Assembly (NCBI GenBank): GCA_002435755.1
Contig: DIYH01000014.1
Coordinates: forward strand, 1-64,000
Length of the DNA: 64,000 nt
Direction of reading: 5' to 3'
Source of the DNA: Flammeovirgaceae bacterium UBA6059
GTDB taxonomy: Bacteria; Bacteroidota; Bacteroidia; Cytophagales; Cyclobacteriaceae
The notes beneath the pieces were generated by a model, which saw nothing but the letters and a program-made list of their open reading frames with translations, made no database searches and had not been told where the DNA came from. How positions within the stretch are numbered: the first letter of the stretch is position 1; each line of letters opens with the position of its first letter. Made by a program: the position numbers and the translations under genes. Shown here piece after piece: positions 17,187-26,339 of this stretch.

Positions 17187-18311
17187 GTGAGAAAAGATAT
17201 ATGTCTAGTTATCTGTCCTGTGACAAAGCAACCAGTGTTGGTATTGGCTGATTTATTAAATGGGCTAGAATTTAGAACCTTACAATATACAGAGTGGGAG
17301 GCGGAATACCAGTTTTGGTTCATTTGTCATAAATCCATGCTAGATGAGGTCGATTTTGAAATCATTGATACTGTGGATGAAAAAGACCTGAGTTTGATGA
17401 CGATTTTTTATGCTGATCTATTTGTAACCTGGGGATTCAACATTATCAACTCAAGCAAACATTCATATTTAGAGACTTATATGAATCGGACAAAGCGGAT
17501 ACTGAAAGGACTATTATCTCCACACTTCAGAAACTCAAGCGTAAAGGTCATGCCAAGTTTAGAAACACGGTACCGTCAATTTGATTGGGAATTAAGAAAA
17601 TTGGTCAAAGTATTTTACAACATTGCAAGATCACAGTGCTTCACAGAGGAAATAAGATATTTCGCTGCTGCGATAGTCACTCAAATCAATCAAAAGTATT
17701 ATTACAACTCTGTGAACAACTTCCAGACAGACAAACAGATATATAATATAGATATTTCCACATCATTAGAATTAAATGAAATTGTCGGAGCTTCAATTCT
17801 AAAAAATCACCGTATTGAACTTAAATTATTAAGAAAAATTGGTTTGGTTGTTTCTTCAATTGACAAGGTTATAAGCAGATTATCGCAAGACTTGGATTTA
17901 GAGCTCTTGAGAAAAGAGTTTCCTGTAAATGGAAGGTTTTTCTTGCATAGTGTCTTTAGACGAGTGGATAATTGTTACACCGTCAGTAAATCTCGCATGC
18001 ATTATTACTATGTAATGCAATTCATTTTTTCTCAAAATGGATTGAGCAACTACCAAGAGTTCCATAGTCTTCTTCTTAAAACATTCCCAATTCACAATGT
18101 AGAAGACATCGGCTATAAGTTCAGTATACGCCAGTTAGTGAAAATTCATGCTACACTATTAACCAACTCCAAATATTGGAATACTAAACCTTTGGATCAC
18201 CCAGCTTCAATATCCGCTCATACTTTTTTAAGTGAGACTCAATTATTAGATAGTAATCAGATAAATAGTGATTACCAACAACTAGAATTGTACTCTAGAG
18301 AAGTTGTATAA
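17187..18311 (+). CDS. Unknown protein related to the 6525-7394 product (copy 2)
   Basis: 374 residues, started at GTG (17187) because no ATG is available before the conserved N-terminus. It opens 'DICLVICPVTKQPVLVLADLL', and 'FEIIDTVDEKDLSLMTIFYADLFVTWGFNIIN' aligns with the other copy's ILDTV...FYKDLFSQWGFSLI segment. Against a GIY-YIG template the YIG, Arg and Glu positions are lost, while a terminal Asn remains. The rest is helix-rich and unrecognised. It is the last substantial gene before the proposed right end, as its relative is near the left end, which suggests an element-maintenance role. Confidence 0.6.
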   Translation: MRKDICLVICPVTKQPVLVLADLLNGLEFRTLQYTEWEAEYQFWFICHKSMLDEVDFEIIDTVDEKDLSLMTIFYADLFVTWGFNIINSSKHSYLETYMNRTKRILKGLLSPHFRNSSVKVMPSLETRYRQFDWELRKLVKVFYNIARSQCFTEEIRYFAAAIVTQINQKYYYNSVNNFQTDKQIYNIDISTSLELNEIVGASILKNHRIELKLLRKIGLVVSSIDKVISRLSQDLDLELLRKEFPVNGRFFLHSVFRRVDNCYTVSKSRMHYYYVMQFIFSQNGLSNYQEFHSLLLKTFPIHNVEDIGYKFSIRQLVKIHATLLTNSKYWNTKPLDHPASISAHTFLSETQLLDSNQINSDYQQLELYSREVV

Positions 18312-18337
18312 GTCTTGTAATCATAAACTACGATACC

Positions 18338-18541
18338 ATGAACAGGGAAGAAACATTAACTGAGATAGAAAATCTTAATAAAGATTTAAATAGATTCTTG
18401 CTAAAGCATATGAAAGTGATTTCACAATTAGAAATTCAACCTGGTAAAACAAATACTAAAAAGGAAGCGGCTATCAGTAGTTTTAAGACTTTAGAGAAAT
18501 TGATTCAGGATCGGATTCAAGATCTAAAAAGTAAGATTTAA
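18338..18541 (+). CDS. Small coiled-coil hypothetical protein
   Basis: 67 residues, highly charged, with long helix propensity: 'EETLTEIENLNKDLNRFLLKHMKVISQLE' and 'SFKTLEKLIQDRIQDLKSKI' show heptad-like spacing of Leu/Ile. It begins 26 bases after the preceding gene, probably as its operon partner. There is no recognised family. The composition looks like real coding sequence, but the short length keeps this moderate. Confidence 0.55.
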   Translation: MNREETLTEIENLNKDLNRFLLKHMKVISQLEIQPGKTNTKKEAAISSFKTLEKLIQDRIQDLKSKI

Positions 18542-18873
18542 TAATTCAGTTCGAAAGAAATCGAATAGTTGATTATGGCGATTTATCCTAACTCAGATTT
18601 TGGAATAGGTTCTTTATGTTTTGAAAACTCAGGTTTAAGAATATCCAAACTCAGAATTAAGAATAACTTCATCAGACGGCTAGTTATAGCCTTAGTTGTG
18701 CCACTGGTTGAACGAACTAAATTTCGTTTATCACCCGAATTGTTATATAATTTATATTATGTTAAATAGATATACTGAAACACTCTCCCATAATTCAGAT
18801 TCTCGTTTCTATTAATGACTAAACAAACTACTACGCTTAAGTAAACACTGATCTTTCTATTACCTTTAGATCA
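18542..18873. other. Right-end region of the mobile element; no convincing gene
   Basis: This AT-rich, 332-bp stretch contains three same-direction ACTCAG motifs: TTATCCTAACTCAGA at 18583-18597, GAAAACTCAGG at 18623-18633 and ATATCCAAACTCAGA at 18641-18655. They lie inside the candidate terminal repeat at 18693-18703 and could be transposase-binding sites. The 66-codon frame at 18569-18769 overlaps them and has no recognisable family, so I do not call it. The last ~100 bases should hold the MscS promoter. Confidence 0.45.
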
Positions 18874-19821
18874 ATGGATCAGCTTACCCAATGGCTTAAT
18901 GAGAATCCTTACATCTCTCCCGAAGTAATGTGGAAGTTGATGATCTCTTTGATTATTATACTTGTACTATTTGCGATCCGGTTCATTGCGATCAACATCG
19001 TCTTCAGGAGTATCGATGATGATCATGTCCAGTCGCGCTACTACTGGAAAAATGGAATTAAGAATACCTACTACGTACTGGTCGTATTAATCCTGGGAAT
19101 CTACTGGCTAGAGAATATCGGTTCTATCGCTACGTTCCTGGGCTTGTTCTCCGCGGGTCTGGCGATTGCTCTAAAAGATCCATTGGTCAACTTCGCTGGC
19201 TGGTTGTTCATTATCATCAGAAAGCCGCTAGCGCTCGGTGATCGTATTGAAATCGGTGAATACGCTGGAGATGTGATTGATATTAGATTCTTTCAGTTCA
19301 GCATCAATGAGATTAACAACTGGGTCGATGCTGATCAAAGTACTGGTCGTATCATCCACATCCCTAATGGTCAGGTGTTTGTTCATCCTCAGGCCAACTA
19401 CAGTCAGGGATTCAGTCATATCTGGAACGAGATCAATGTGATGATCACCTTTGAGAGTAATTGGGAAAAAGCTCGAACTTTGCTTGAAAAGGTATTAGAA
19501 GCACATGCTGAGCAGTTCAGCTTCAGCGCTCGTAAGAAGCTAATTGAAGCGTCTAAGAAGTACATGATTTTCTATAGGACCCTCACTCCTTTTGTATATG
19601 TGTCTGTGAAGGAGAACGGTGTACAATTGACCATGCGCTATCTTACTGATCCCAGAAAGCGCAGAACATCGGAGCATGATATCTGGATGGATGTGCTGCA
19701 GTCTTTCGATACCGAAGATGATATTCAGTTTGCTTATCCTACACAGCGTATATTTTATAATCAGCAAGAAGGTAAATCCGGTACAGCTAAACCGCCTAAT
19801 TTTCCTGCTGGTGGTGTATAA
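18874..19821 (+). CDS. MscS-family mechanosensitive channel
   Basis: 315 residues. There are two N-terminal membrane helices (about 20-43 and 63-82), then the pore-lining helix 'SIATFLGLFSAGLAIALKDPLVNFAGWLFIIIRKPLALGDRIEIGEYAGDVIDI', which is the MscS signature followed by the beta domain. 'HIPNGQVFVHPQANYS' and a C-terminal alpha/beta domain complete the fold. It releases solutes on hypo-osmotic shock. The gene marks the return to chromosomal-type sequence after the mobile element and stands alone, upstream of a convergent TPR gene. Confidence 0.92.
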   Translation: MDQLTQWLNENPYISPEVMWKLMISLIIILVLFAIRFIAINIVFRSIDDDHVQSRYYWKNGIKNTYYVLVVLILGIYWLENIGSIATFLGLFSAGLAIALKDPLVNFAGWLFIIIRKPLALGDRIEIGEYAGDVIDIRFFQFSINEINNWVDADQSTGRIIHIPNGQVFVHPQANYSQGFSHIWNEINVMITFESNWEKARTLLEKVLEAHAEQFSFSARKKLIEASKKYMIFYRTLTPFVYVSVKENGVQLTMRYLTDPRKRRTSEHDIWMDVLQSFDTEDDIQFAYPTQRIFYNQQEGKSGTAKPPNFPAGGV

Positions 19822-19940
19822 TGCCTACTTTATTACACGATTGAGATTGCTGAGCTAGCCTGCAGCAGGCAGGTATTTTGCTTTGTTCTAGAAATATGCA
19901 AAGAAAAACTCTGCAACGACGATTGTATCGCTTGATAACA

Positions 19941-19969
19941 AAAAAAAGACCACTCGATCTGAGTGGTCT
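19941..19969 (-). terminator. Rho-independent terminator of the TPR gene
   Basis: Stem GACCACTC (19948-19955) pairs with GAGTGGTC (19961-19968) around GATCT. On the minus strand it is followed by a run of eight T. It lies about 50 bases downstream of the TPR gene ending at 20022. Confidence 0.85.
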
Positions 19970-20021
19970 CTCTCCTGAAAACAGTAAACTTAAATTACTA
20001 TTGGGCTCTACAAACGGACGA

Positions 20022-21218
20022 CTAGTGTCCTCCTTCTATAGCCTCTATCTTATTGTACGTTTCTTCGGCCTTTTCGTTCATTTTTAGTTGTTGGTACACC
20101 TGGTACATCGCCCGTAGTACATCAGCATCCTGTGGCTCCACCTCATGTGCTTTTTCCAGGTAGGGTAAGCCTTTCTTCAATTCTTCTTGCGCTTTCTCAA
20201 CTAAAGCAGGACCCTTTTCCTGATAGGTCTTAAGGTCCATATCCCGTGCTTGATCAAGGTAGATCTTGCCTAAGTTGACGTAAACCACACCGTAGTTGTA
20301 AAGGCCAATAAAATTGCCTGCTTCTATCTCAACAGCCTTACCATATGCGCTAAGCGCTTTTTGGTATGCATCTCTACCTTCGTCTATTTTGCCATCAGAT
20401 ATCAATGACGAGCCAAGGTTGTCATACATAATACCCAGATTCAACCTCAGGCTTATGTTATTCGGATCACGTTCGATCTCGGCTTCCAATTTTGTGCGAG
20501 CATCCTCCACCTTGTCCATTGCTATCAACAAGTTGATTTCCTCTTTTGCAAACTTATCATCATCAGGATAGAGTTCTCTAGCCATCTGTACCACTTCAAG
20601 AGCTTTTTCATTGTTATTCATTTCAGCACGTTCAAGGTATGCTACCGTACTCAGCACATCGTTGCTACCATCACCATTTTCGATCATCTCATAGTATCGA
20701 TCCAATGCGTTTTGGAACTCACCCTGCTGCTGTGCAGCTGCAGCTGCATAATAGGTGGTCAACGAATCGCCCGGCTTTACCCTTAGAGCAGTGACGAATT
20801 GATCATAAGCAGTTGCAAAATCTTCATTAGAGTAGGCATCCCCACCTACGTTAATAAAGCTGCCCCAGAGGTCATCTATATTCTGTTCAGCCAGGTAATA
20901 GGTTGGTGATCCCTCTTTTTCAAGACTCTTGGTTTTCTGGTAGGCTTCTGCTGCTTTCTCAATAGCCTGATCATCCAAAGCGGTTACAGAAGCATTGTTG
21001 CTCGTTGCAATAGCCTGATAGATTTTTCCCATTGTAAACCATGTGCGGCTCTTGGTAGCATTCTTCTCTATCGCTACAGCAGCATCTATCTCACCCTTAG
21101 CTGCTTCCAGATTTCCTTTAGCCAGGTTCGATTCTGCTTTACCAACTGATCCTTTGTATTGGGCATGCGCCAATTGAATACTTAGCGCGCATACCATGAA
21201 TAAAAACACTTTTTTCAT
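20022..21218 (-). CDS. Periplasmic TPR-repeat protein
   Basis: 398 residues with a signal peptide (MKKVFLFMVCALSIQLAHA) and tetratricopeptide repeats through most of its length (for example KSRTWFTMGKIYQAIA, ISLRLNLGIMYDNLGSSL, FIGLYNYGVVYVNLGKIY, ADVLRAMYQVYQQLKMNEKAEETY). TPR proteins scaffold other proteins; the partner is unknown. It is followed by a strong terminator and sits 88 bases downstream of gyrA on the same strand, probably with its own promoter in the AT-rich gap. Confidence 0.85.
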   Translation of the reverse strand: MKKVFLFMVCALSIQLAHAQYKGSVGKAESNLAKGNLEAAKGEIDAAVAIEKNATKSRTWFTMGKIYQAIATSNNASVTALDDQAIEKAAEAYQKTKSLEKEGSPTYYLAEQNIDDLWGSFINVGGDAYSNEDFATAYDQFVTALRVKPGDSLTTYYAAAAAQQQGEFQNALDRYYEMIENGDGSNDVLSTVAYLERAEMNNNEKALEVVQMARELYPDDDKFAKEEINLLIAMDKVEDARTKLEAEIERDPNNISLRLNLGIMYDNLGSSLISDGKIDEGRDAYQKALSAYGKAVEIEAGNFIGLYNYGVVYVNLGKIYLDQARDMDLKTYQEKGPALVEKAQEELKKGLPYLEKAHEVEPQDADVLRAMYQVYQQLKMNEKAEETYNKIEAIEGGH

Positions 21219-21306
21219 GACTCTTAGGTTTTTTAAACAGGTCTTTTACAATTTTTAAGCCAGACTGCTTTTTAGGTTTTGATTAAACTTCAATATTAAA
21301 AAATTC

Positions 21307-23847
21307 TTATTGATTATCAGGCGCATCACTGTCATTTTGGTCTTCGCCAGATGGTGCATCATCAGCGGTAGTTTCCTCATTTTCGACGTTCTCATCATCA
21401 CCGATATGTTCTATTTGGGTCACCGATGAAATACTGTCGTTATCATTGAGTCGGATAAGCTTTACACCCTGTGTAGCTCGACCCATCACGCGCAAGTCTC
21501 CTACCGAAATGCGGATCGTTATACCCGATTTATTTACTATCATGAGGTCATCAGAGTCCACGACTTCTTTGATGGCCACCAGCGAGCCGGTCTTATCGGT
21601 GACTTTAAGGGTCACTACTCCCTTGCCTCCACGTTTCGTGATACGATAATCATCAATACTGCTACGCTTGCCATAGCCATTTTCGGAGACGACCAATAGA
21701 TCAGCAGCATCTCTCGAAATGCATACCATACCTACTACTCTGTCCTCATTACCTTCGAGACTCACTCCCCTCACTCCTGCTGCTGTTCGACCCATGGGCC
21801 TTACATCGGACTCATGAAAGTGTATGGCCTTTCCAGATTTTTTAGCAATCACAATATGATTGTCTCCGTTAGTCAGGCTCACGTTAAGAAGCTGGTCACC
21901 TTCATTGATCGTGATCGCATTGATCCCGTTCTGTCTCGGACGTGAGTACGCTTCCAATGTGGTTTTCTTGATCGTGCCCATCTCTGTGCACATCATGAGG
22001 TAGGTATTGTTGATATAGTCCTCATCAGTAAGGTTCACCACATTGATGACCGCCCGTACCGAGTCATCACTTTCTATATTAATGAGATTTTGTATCGCTC
22101 TACCTTTTGAGCTCTTGCTTCCTTCGGGTATCTCCCAGACCTTTTTCCAAAAGACTTTGCCTTGCTTAGTGAAGATCAAGAGATAGTTGTGCGTAGTGGC
22201 CACAAACAAGTGCTCAGTAAAATCATCTTGCTTAGTGCTCACTCCTTTTGAGCCAACCCCACCCCTGCCTTGTGTTCTGTATTCGGTGAGTGGAGTGCGC
22301 TTGATATAACCTTCATGAGAAATGGTTATCACCATCTCTTCATCAGGTATCATATCTTCAGCTGTAAAATCATCTGCCGCATGCTCAATATCAGTCCTAC
22401 GATCATCACCGTATCTGTCGTTCATTTCGGTGAGCTCATCCTTGATGATGCCCATACGGATATCTCTATTAGCCAGGATCTCATTGAGTCTCTCGATCAA
22501 TTCCTTGATCTCCTGATACTCCTTGACGATCTTGTCACGTTCAAGTCCTGTGAGTCGTTGTAGCCTCATCTCCAGGATCGCCTTGGCCTGTATTTCGGAC
22601 AGTTCAAAACGTTCGATCAATCCATTTTTGGCAATTTCCGGATCTCGAGACTCTCTGATAAGCTTAATTACCTCATCCAGGTTATCAAGGGCTATTAGGT
22701 AACCTTCGAGTATGTGGGCCCTTTTCTCGGCCTCCGCTAATTCATATTCGGTTCTTCTGACCACTACCTCGTGCCGATGATCAACAAAGTGCTTGATCAT
22801 GTCCTTGAGGTTTAGGGTGACTGGCCGTCCTTTTACAAGTGCGACGTTATTCACCCCAAATGAACTCTGGAGCTGTGTGTATTTATAGAGATTATTGAGT
22901 ACTACATTAGGGATAGCATCACGTTTGAGGTCATAGACCACTCGTAAGCCATCTCGGTCTGATTCATCTCGAATATCGCTTATACCTTCAATTTTCTTCT
23001 CATTTATCAATGCGGCCGTTTTCTCAATCATTGAGGCCTTATTGACCAGATAAGGTATTTCTGTAACAATGATCTGCTCTTTACCAGAACTGGTAGCATC
23101 GAAACTTGCCTTAGCTCTAAGTACTACACGCCCCCTACCCGTTTGAAAAGCCGCTCGCACTCCTTGATATCCATAAATAGTGCCACCAGTCGGAAAATCA
23201 GGAGCAGTGATGTGCTCCATTAACTCATCGACTGAAACATCGTTGTTATCGATATACGCATGTATACCATTGACCACCTCAGTTATGTTATGTGGTGGCA
23301 TATTAGTAGCCATACCCACGGCAATACCACTTGCTCCATTGAGTAGTAGATTCGGTATTTTTCCCGGTAGGACAGATGGCTCTTGAAGACTATCATCAAA
23401 GTTGGGCTGGAAGTCAACTGTATTCTTATTGATATCTGTCAATAACTCCTCGGCTATTCGCTTTAAGCGGGCCTCAGTATAGCGCATTGCAGCTGGCGAA
23501 TCACCGTCGATAGAGCCAAAGTTTCCCTGACCATCTACAAGCGGATAACGCAACGACCACTCCTGGGCCATACGCACCATAGTGTCATAGACCGAGCTGT
23601 CACCATGCGGATGATACTTACCAAGCACCTCTCCTACAATCCTGGCCGATTTCTTATATGCTTTGTTGTAATTGACACCCAGCTCCTGCATGCCGTAGAG
23701 CACCCTGCGATGTACAGGCTTAAGTCCGTCGCGGACATCAGGAAGGGCTCTGGAGATAATGACGCTCATCGAATAATCGATGTAGGCACCACGCATTTCA
23801 TCCTCTATATTTATTGGGATGATGTTTTCATTCGCTCCCTCTGCCAT
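21307..23847 (-). CDS. gyrA: DNA gyrase subunit A
   Basis: 846 residues, the full family length. The N-terminal 'SMSVIISRALPDVRDGLKPVHRR', the catalytic Tyr123 in AAMRYTEARL and the C-terminal beta-pinwheel with a GyrA-box-like QGRGGVGSKG are present. The C-terminal tail is acidic (NVENEETTADDAPSG...). GyrA cuts and rejoins DNA in the A2B2 gyrase that introduces negative supercoils. The quinolone-resistance region is wild type in its key residues (HGDSSVYD: Ser84 and Asp88). gyrB is not in the window. Confidence 0.98.
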   Translation of the reverse strand: MAEGANENIIPINIEDEMRGAYIDYSMSVIISRALPDVRDGLKPVHRRVLYGMQELGVNYNKAYKKSARIVGEVLGKYHPHGDSSVYDTMVRMAQEWSLRYPLVDGQGNFGSIDGDSPAAMRYTEARLKRIAEELLTDINKNTVDFQPNFDDSLQEPSVLPGKIPNLLLNGASGIAVGMATNMPPHNITEVVNGIHAYIDNNDVSVDELMEHITAPDFPTGGTIYGYQGVRAAFQTGRGRVVLRAKASFDATSSGKEQIIVTEIPYLVNKASMIEKTAALINEKKIEGISDIRDESDRDGLRVVYDLKRDAIPNVVLNNLYKYTQLQSSFGVNNVALVKGRPVTLNLKDMIKHFVDHRHEVVVRRTEYELAEAEKRAHILEGYLIALDNLDEVIKLIRESRDPEIAKNGLIERFELSEIQAKAILEMRLQRLTGLERDKIVKEYQEIKELIERLNEILANRDIRMGIIKDELTEMNDRYGDDRRTDIEHAADDFTAEDMIPDEEMVITISHEGYIKRTPLTEYRTQGRGGVGSKGVSTKQDDFTEHLFVATTHNYLLIFTKQGKVFWKKVWEIPEGSKSSKGRAIQNLINIESDDSVRAVINVVNLTDEDYINNTYLMMCTEMGTIKKTTLEAYSRPRQNGINAITINEGDQLLNVSLTNGDNHIVIAKKSGKAIHFHESDVRPMGRTAAGVRGVSLEGNEDRVVGMVCISRDAADLLVVSENGYGKRSSIDDYRITKRGGKGVVTLKVTDKTGSLVAIKEVVDSDDLMIVNKSGITIRISVGDLRVMGRATQGVKLIRLNDNDSISSVTQIEHIGDDENVENEETTADDAPSGEDQNDSDAPDNQ

Positions 23848-23944
23848 CTAGTAATTTTATGGTAAGAAATAGTTGATTTTTTGCAGTCGCAAGATAGTCA
23901 AAATTGAGCAGGATAGGAACGATCAGTCAAAGTCAGAAATAGCA

Positions 23945-25054
23945 CTAATAGGGGTACATCTTTCGCTTATTCTTATTCTTATATCGCCACAGTTTTCTAT
24001 GATTTTGGCCCACTTTTGGGTTCTGCCATTTCCAGATAGACTGTCCTCTGACCTCTATCCGCTGACCTGTCTCAGGATGTGTAATGATGTGCTCCAGTTG
24101 GATATGATCACTCTTGATGGGTGATCGAGGTAACCTAGGCCATTTGATACTTAGCCCTACCTGAAAGAAAAACGTCGGGTTATTGGTCCGAATGGTGCGC
24201 TGCGCTTCTGGAATAAATGTATTGAAGCTTTTGATATCATAGGAAGGTCGGAAAGTGATGCTGACATATTCTGATATGTGCTTTTCAATATTTAAGCCAA
24301 TATTGACAAACATACTTCTGGTAGTCAGCTCTTTGTTGAACTTCTTTCCGGCGTTGATGCCGCCGAACATAAGTTCAGCCACGAAGCTATAATTCCACCA
24401 ATCATAGAAGTTATACCCAAACTTGGCAATCCAACGCTTATAGAGAATAGATTTGAATTCTGGAACGTACGGTCTAATTTGATCTTGAAGTACCGTAGGA
24501 TTCAGATTTCTTAATATCTGATACTCGATCATATAGCCTAAACCTGCTCGAAATCTCTGGTAGTCATAGTGCACTGTAAACATCAGGGGAATGGAGTGTC
24601 CGGTAGCTTCAAAACCTAGTCCGGCTGTATCTGCATCTACCAACAAGTTGGTTTCCTGAAGTCTTGGATTGTTCACAGGATTGTTGAGTCCGGCATACGG
24701 GATTTCGAAAGGATCACGCAAATTGAGCGTATCCCCAAGCATCGGGTTGGTGAACCAGTTGAAAGTACCCGCCACTTCTTCAGGAACTTCTCCGTTCTCG
24801 TTGCTTAAGAGATACTGATCATCCGCTGTTTGCAGCAAATAGAAGCCTGTAAGGTCCTGGTTGTAGTTACTCAGGCCGTACCCAGTGCTTAGACTAAATG
24901 TAAACTTATTGAGGATTTGAGCGAGTGGGTTGTAATAAAGGTCTTCCTCTTCATCACCTTGAGCCAACAATGCCGTGGAAGTCCATCCATAAACCAGAAC
25001 GATTAGAAAAAATCTTGGCAGAACTCTCAAATTGGCCTTTGTTTCCCCCTTCAA
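23945..25054 (-). CDS. Outer-membrane beta-barrel protein, function unknown
   Basis: About 369 residues with a signal peptide (FFLIVLVYGWTSTALLAQ) and many amphipathic strands ending in aromatic residues ('FRAGLGYMIEYQIL', 'WIAKFGYNFYDWWNYSFVAELMFGG', 'YVSITFRPSYDI', 'TFFFQVGLSIKWP'), typical of a barrel. The basic C-terminal tail (KNKNKRKMYPY) is unusual. No ATG is available near the start: TTG at 25054 gives the longest frame, and TTG at 25030 follows an AAGGGGG sequence and gives a tighter signal peptide. It lies 30 bases after the FKBP lipoprotein gene, probably co-transcribed. Confidence 0.7.
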   Translation of the reverse strand: MKGETKANLRVLPRFFLIVLVYGWTSTALLAQGDEEEDLYYNPLAQILNKFTFSLSTGYGLSNYNQDLTGFYLLQTADDQYLLSNENGEVPEEVAGTFNWFTNPMLGDTLNLRDPFEIPYAGLNNPVNNPRLQETNLLVDADTAGLGFEATGHSIPLMFTVHYDYQRFRAGLGYMIEYQILRNLNPTVLQDQIRPYVPEFKSILYKRWIAKFGYNFYDWWNYSFVAELMFGGINAGKKFNKELTTRSMFVNIGLNIEKHISEYVSITFRPSYDIKSFNTFIPEAQRTIRTNNPTFFFQVGLSIKWPRLPRSPIKSDHIQLEHIITHPETGQRIEVRGQSIWKWQNPKVGQNHRKLWRYKNKNKRKMYPY

Positions 25055-25083
25055 AATAGATGAATAATCGTTACAATATCAAA

Positions 25084-26214
25084 TTACGGTACCAAGGTGA
25101 GATCAAAAACTAGGGGTTCAAATGGACCTATCGTGGCTGCATAGGTAGGGATTATTCGTCTACTGACCAATTCTTCTCTAATCAGAGGAGGCATTACTTG
25201 TACACTACCGGTGTAGGCTAATTCAGAAGGCATGATAATAATTGCACTTTCACCAAAGAAAAGCTCGCCTACTCCCAAATCTAGTCCGGGTACTACTTCG
25301 CCTGAACCAAACTCAAAAGAAAACACTTCACTTCCAAAAGTTCCATCAAAGCCTTCTCCATTTAGAAAAGTGCCCAGATATGTGATATTGACCTCCTCAC
25401 CTATAGCCGCCAACCTACCGGAATCAAGTTTGTCAGTTTTTTTGATGAATATGCCACCTGTAGTAAGCCTTACCGTATCGATACTCAGGAGTGCATCGTT
25501 GAGATTATCATTGGCTACTTCGAGTTGTGCTTCTAAAGCTGCGATCTCTGCAGGATCACCACCGCTTAGCCTGAGTTGTGCAATTTCGCCCTCCAAGGCA
25601 GCTATTTGATTTTCAAGTGTTGAAATTACCGAATTGAATTCGTCGTTGAGGCCATTATCGAGAACGTATTGATTAATATCCCCCTCTTCTATCGCAAGTT
25701 GTTCCTGATCTGAAAGTACATTGAGCACTTCAATGGTAATATCGAGGACCTCATTTGACATAAACAGTCCTGTGATTGCTATATCTCCATAGCCAGTAGT
25801 TGAGGGAACCAGGAACCTGGAAGTCTCACCAACCACCATAGTAGCCAATGCCTGATCAAATCCTACCGGGAAAATGGCATCTTCTCCAAAGCGCATTTTG
25901 GCAGCACCACGAATCGAATCTCTGATGTCAATCACCACTCCTGTTTGCAAAGACTTGATCTCATAGTAAGCTTCGACTATAGCACCTGATGATAAGGAGC
26001 TGCCAGCTACATTTTCTTCTAACACGATCCGATGGATGCCCGTGCTTTCATCAAACACAGCTTGAATAGTACTGTCAGACGCCAGATATTTGGAGATGAT
26101 ACCCTGATCTATTGTTGTCTGATCAACCGTCTGTTCACCTGTATCATCGTCGCTACAAGAATATAGCATCAGGAATACGGGTAGTAGACCCAGTAAAAAT
26201 AGTTTAGACCTCAT
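25084..26214 (-). CDS. Lipoprotein with two FKBP-type peptidyl-prolyl isomerase domains
   Basis: I start at the ATG at 26214 (MRSKLFLLGLL) rather than the GTG six bases earlier. The lipobox LYSC follows. The first FKBP-like domain spans about residues 70-170 ('VEAYYEIKSLQTGVVIDIRD ... GFDQALATMVVGETSRFLVPSTTGYGD'). A ~50-residue coiled coil ('ISTLENQIAALEGEIAQL', 'IAALEAQLEVANDNL') comes next, and then a second domain ('NITYLGTFLNGEGFDGTF ... VVPGLDLGVGELFFGESAIIIMPSELAY'). It would fold or chaperone periplasmic or outer-membrane proteins, as GldI and Mip-type FKBPs do. The coiled coil suggests dimerisation as in Mip/FkpA. Confidence 0.85.
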   Translation of the reverse strand: MRSKLFLLGLLPVFLMLYSCSDDDTGEQTVDQTTIDQGIISKYLASDSTIQAVFDESTGIHRIVLEENVAGSSLSSGAIVEAYYEIKSLQTGVVIDIRDSIRGAAKMRFGEDAIFPVGFDQALATMVVGETSRFLVPSTTGYGDIAITGLFMSNEVLDITIEVLNVLSDQEQLAIEEGDINQYVLDNGLNDEFNSVISTLENQIAALEGEIAQLRLSGGDPAEIAALEAQLEVANDNLNDALLSIDTVRLTTGGIFIKKTDKLDSGRLAAIGEEVNITYLGTFLNGEGFDGTFGSEVFSFEFGSGEVVPGLDLGVGELFFGESAIIIMPSELAYTGSVQVMPPLIREELVSRRIIPTYAATIGPFEPLVFDLTLVP

Positions 26215-26284
26215 TAACACTGTCTTATCATATCACCTGTCATTTGCAACGAATAACCTTACAGCTTATTCTATGATCTAAAAA

Positions 26285-26320
26285 ATAAAAGCTTTAGATA
26301 TTCATACCTAAAGCTTTTGT
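26285..26320 (-). terminator. Terminator of the 203-residue protein gene
   Basis: AAAAGCTTTAG (26287-26297) pairs perfectly with CTAAAGCTTTT (26308-26318) around a 10-base loop. On the minus strand the stem is followed by a T-rich tract (ATTTTTT). It lies 20 bases downstream of the gene ending at 26340. Confidence 0.8.
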
Positions 26321-26339
26321 AATCAATGAATTAAGCCTT

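Larger units (their letters stand above)
3575..18703. mobile_element. Tni/Mu-like transposon carrying a restriction-like cassette
   Basis: The region contains a DDE transposase and AAA+ ATPase pair of the TniA-TniB (MuA-MuB) type, a serine resolvase, and mostly AT-rich cargo unlike the flanking chromosome. Proposed ends are an 11-bp imperfect inverted repeat: TGGCACTACTA at 3575-3585 and its reverse complement form TAGTTGTGCCA at 18693-18703 (10 of 11 match). I see no matching 5-bp target duplication (ctaac on the left, ctggt on the right), and inverted similarity (TCAACC/GGTTGA) extends outside both tips. The gene content is well supported; the exact ends are not. Confidence 0.55.

Noticed and set aside
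18569..18769. 66-codon open frame before mscS
   Set aside because: It overlaps the repeated ACTCAG motifs and the candidate terminal repeat, has no recognisable family and no good start context.
19851..19880. Possible terminator of mscS (GCCTGC/GCAGGC)
   Set aside because: The palindrome leaves almost no loop and no clear T-run follows, so support is too weak.
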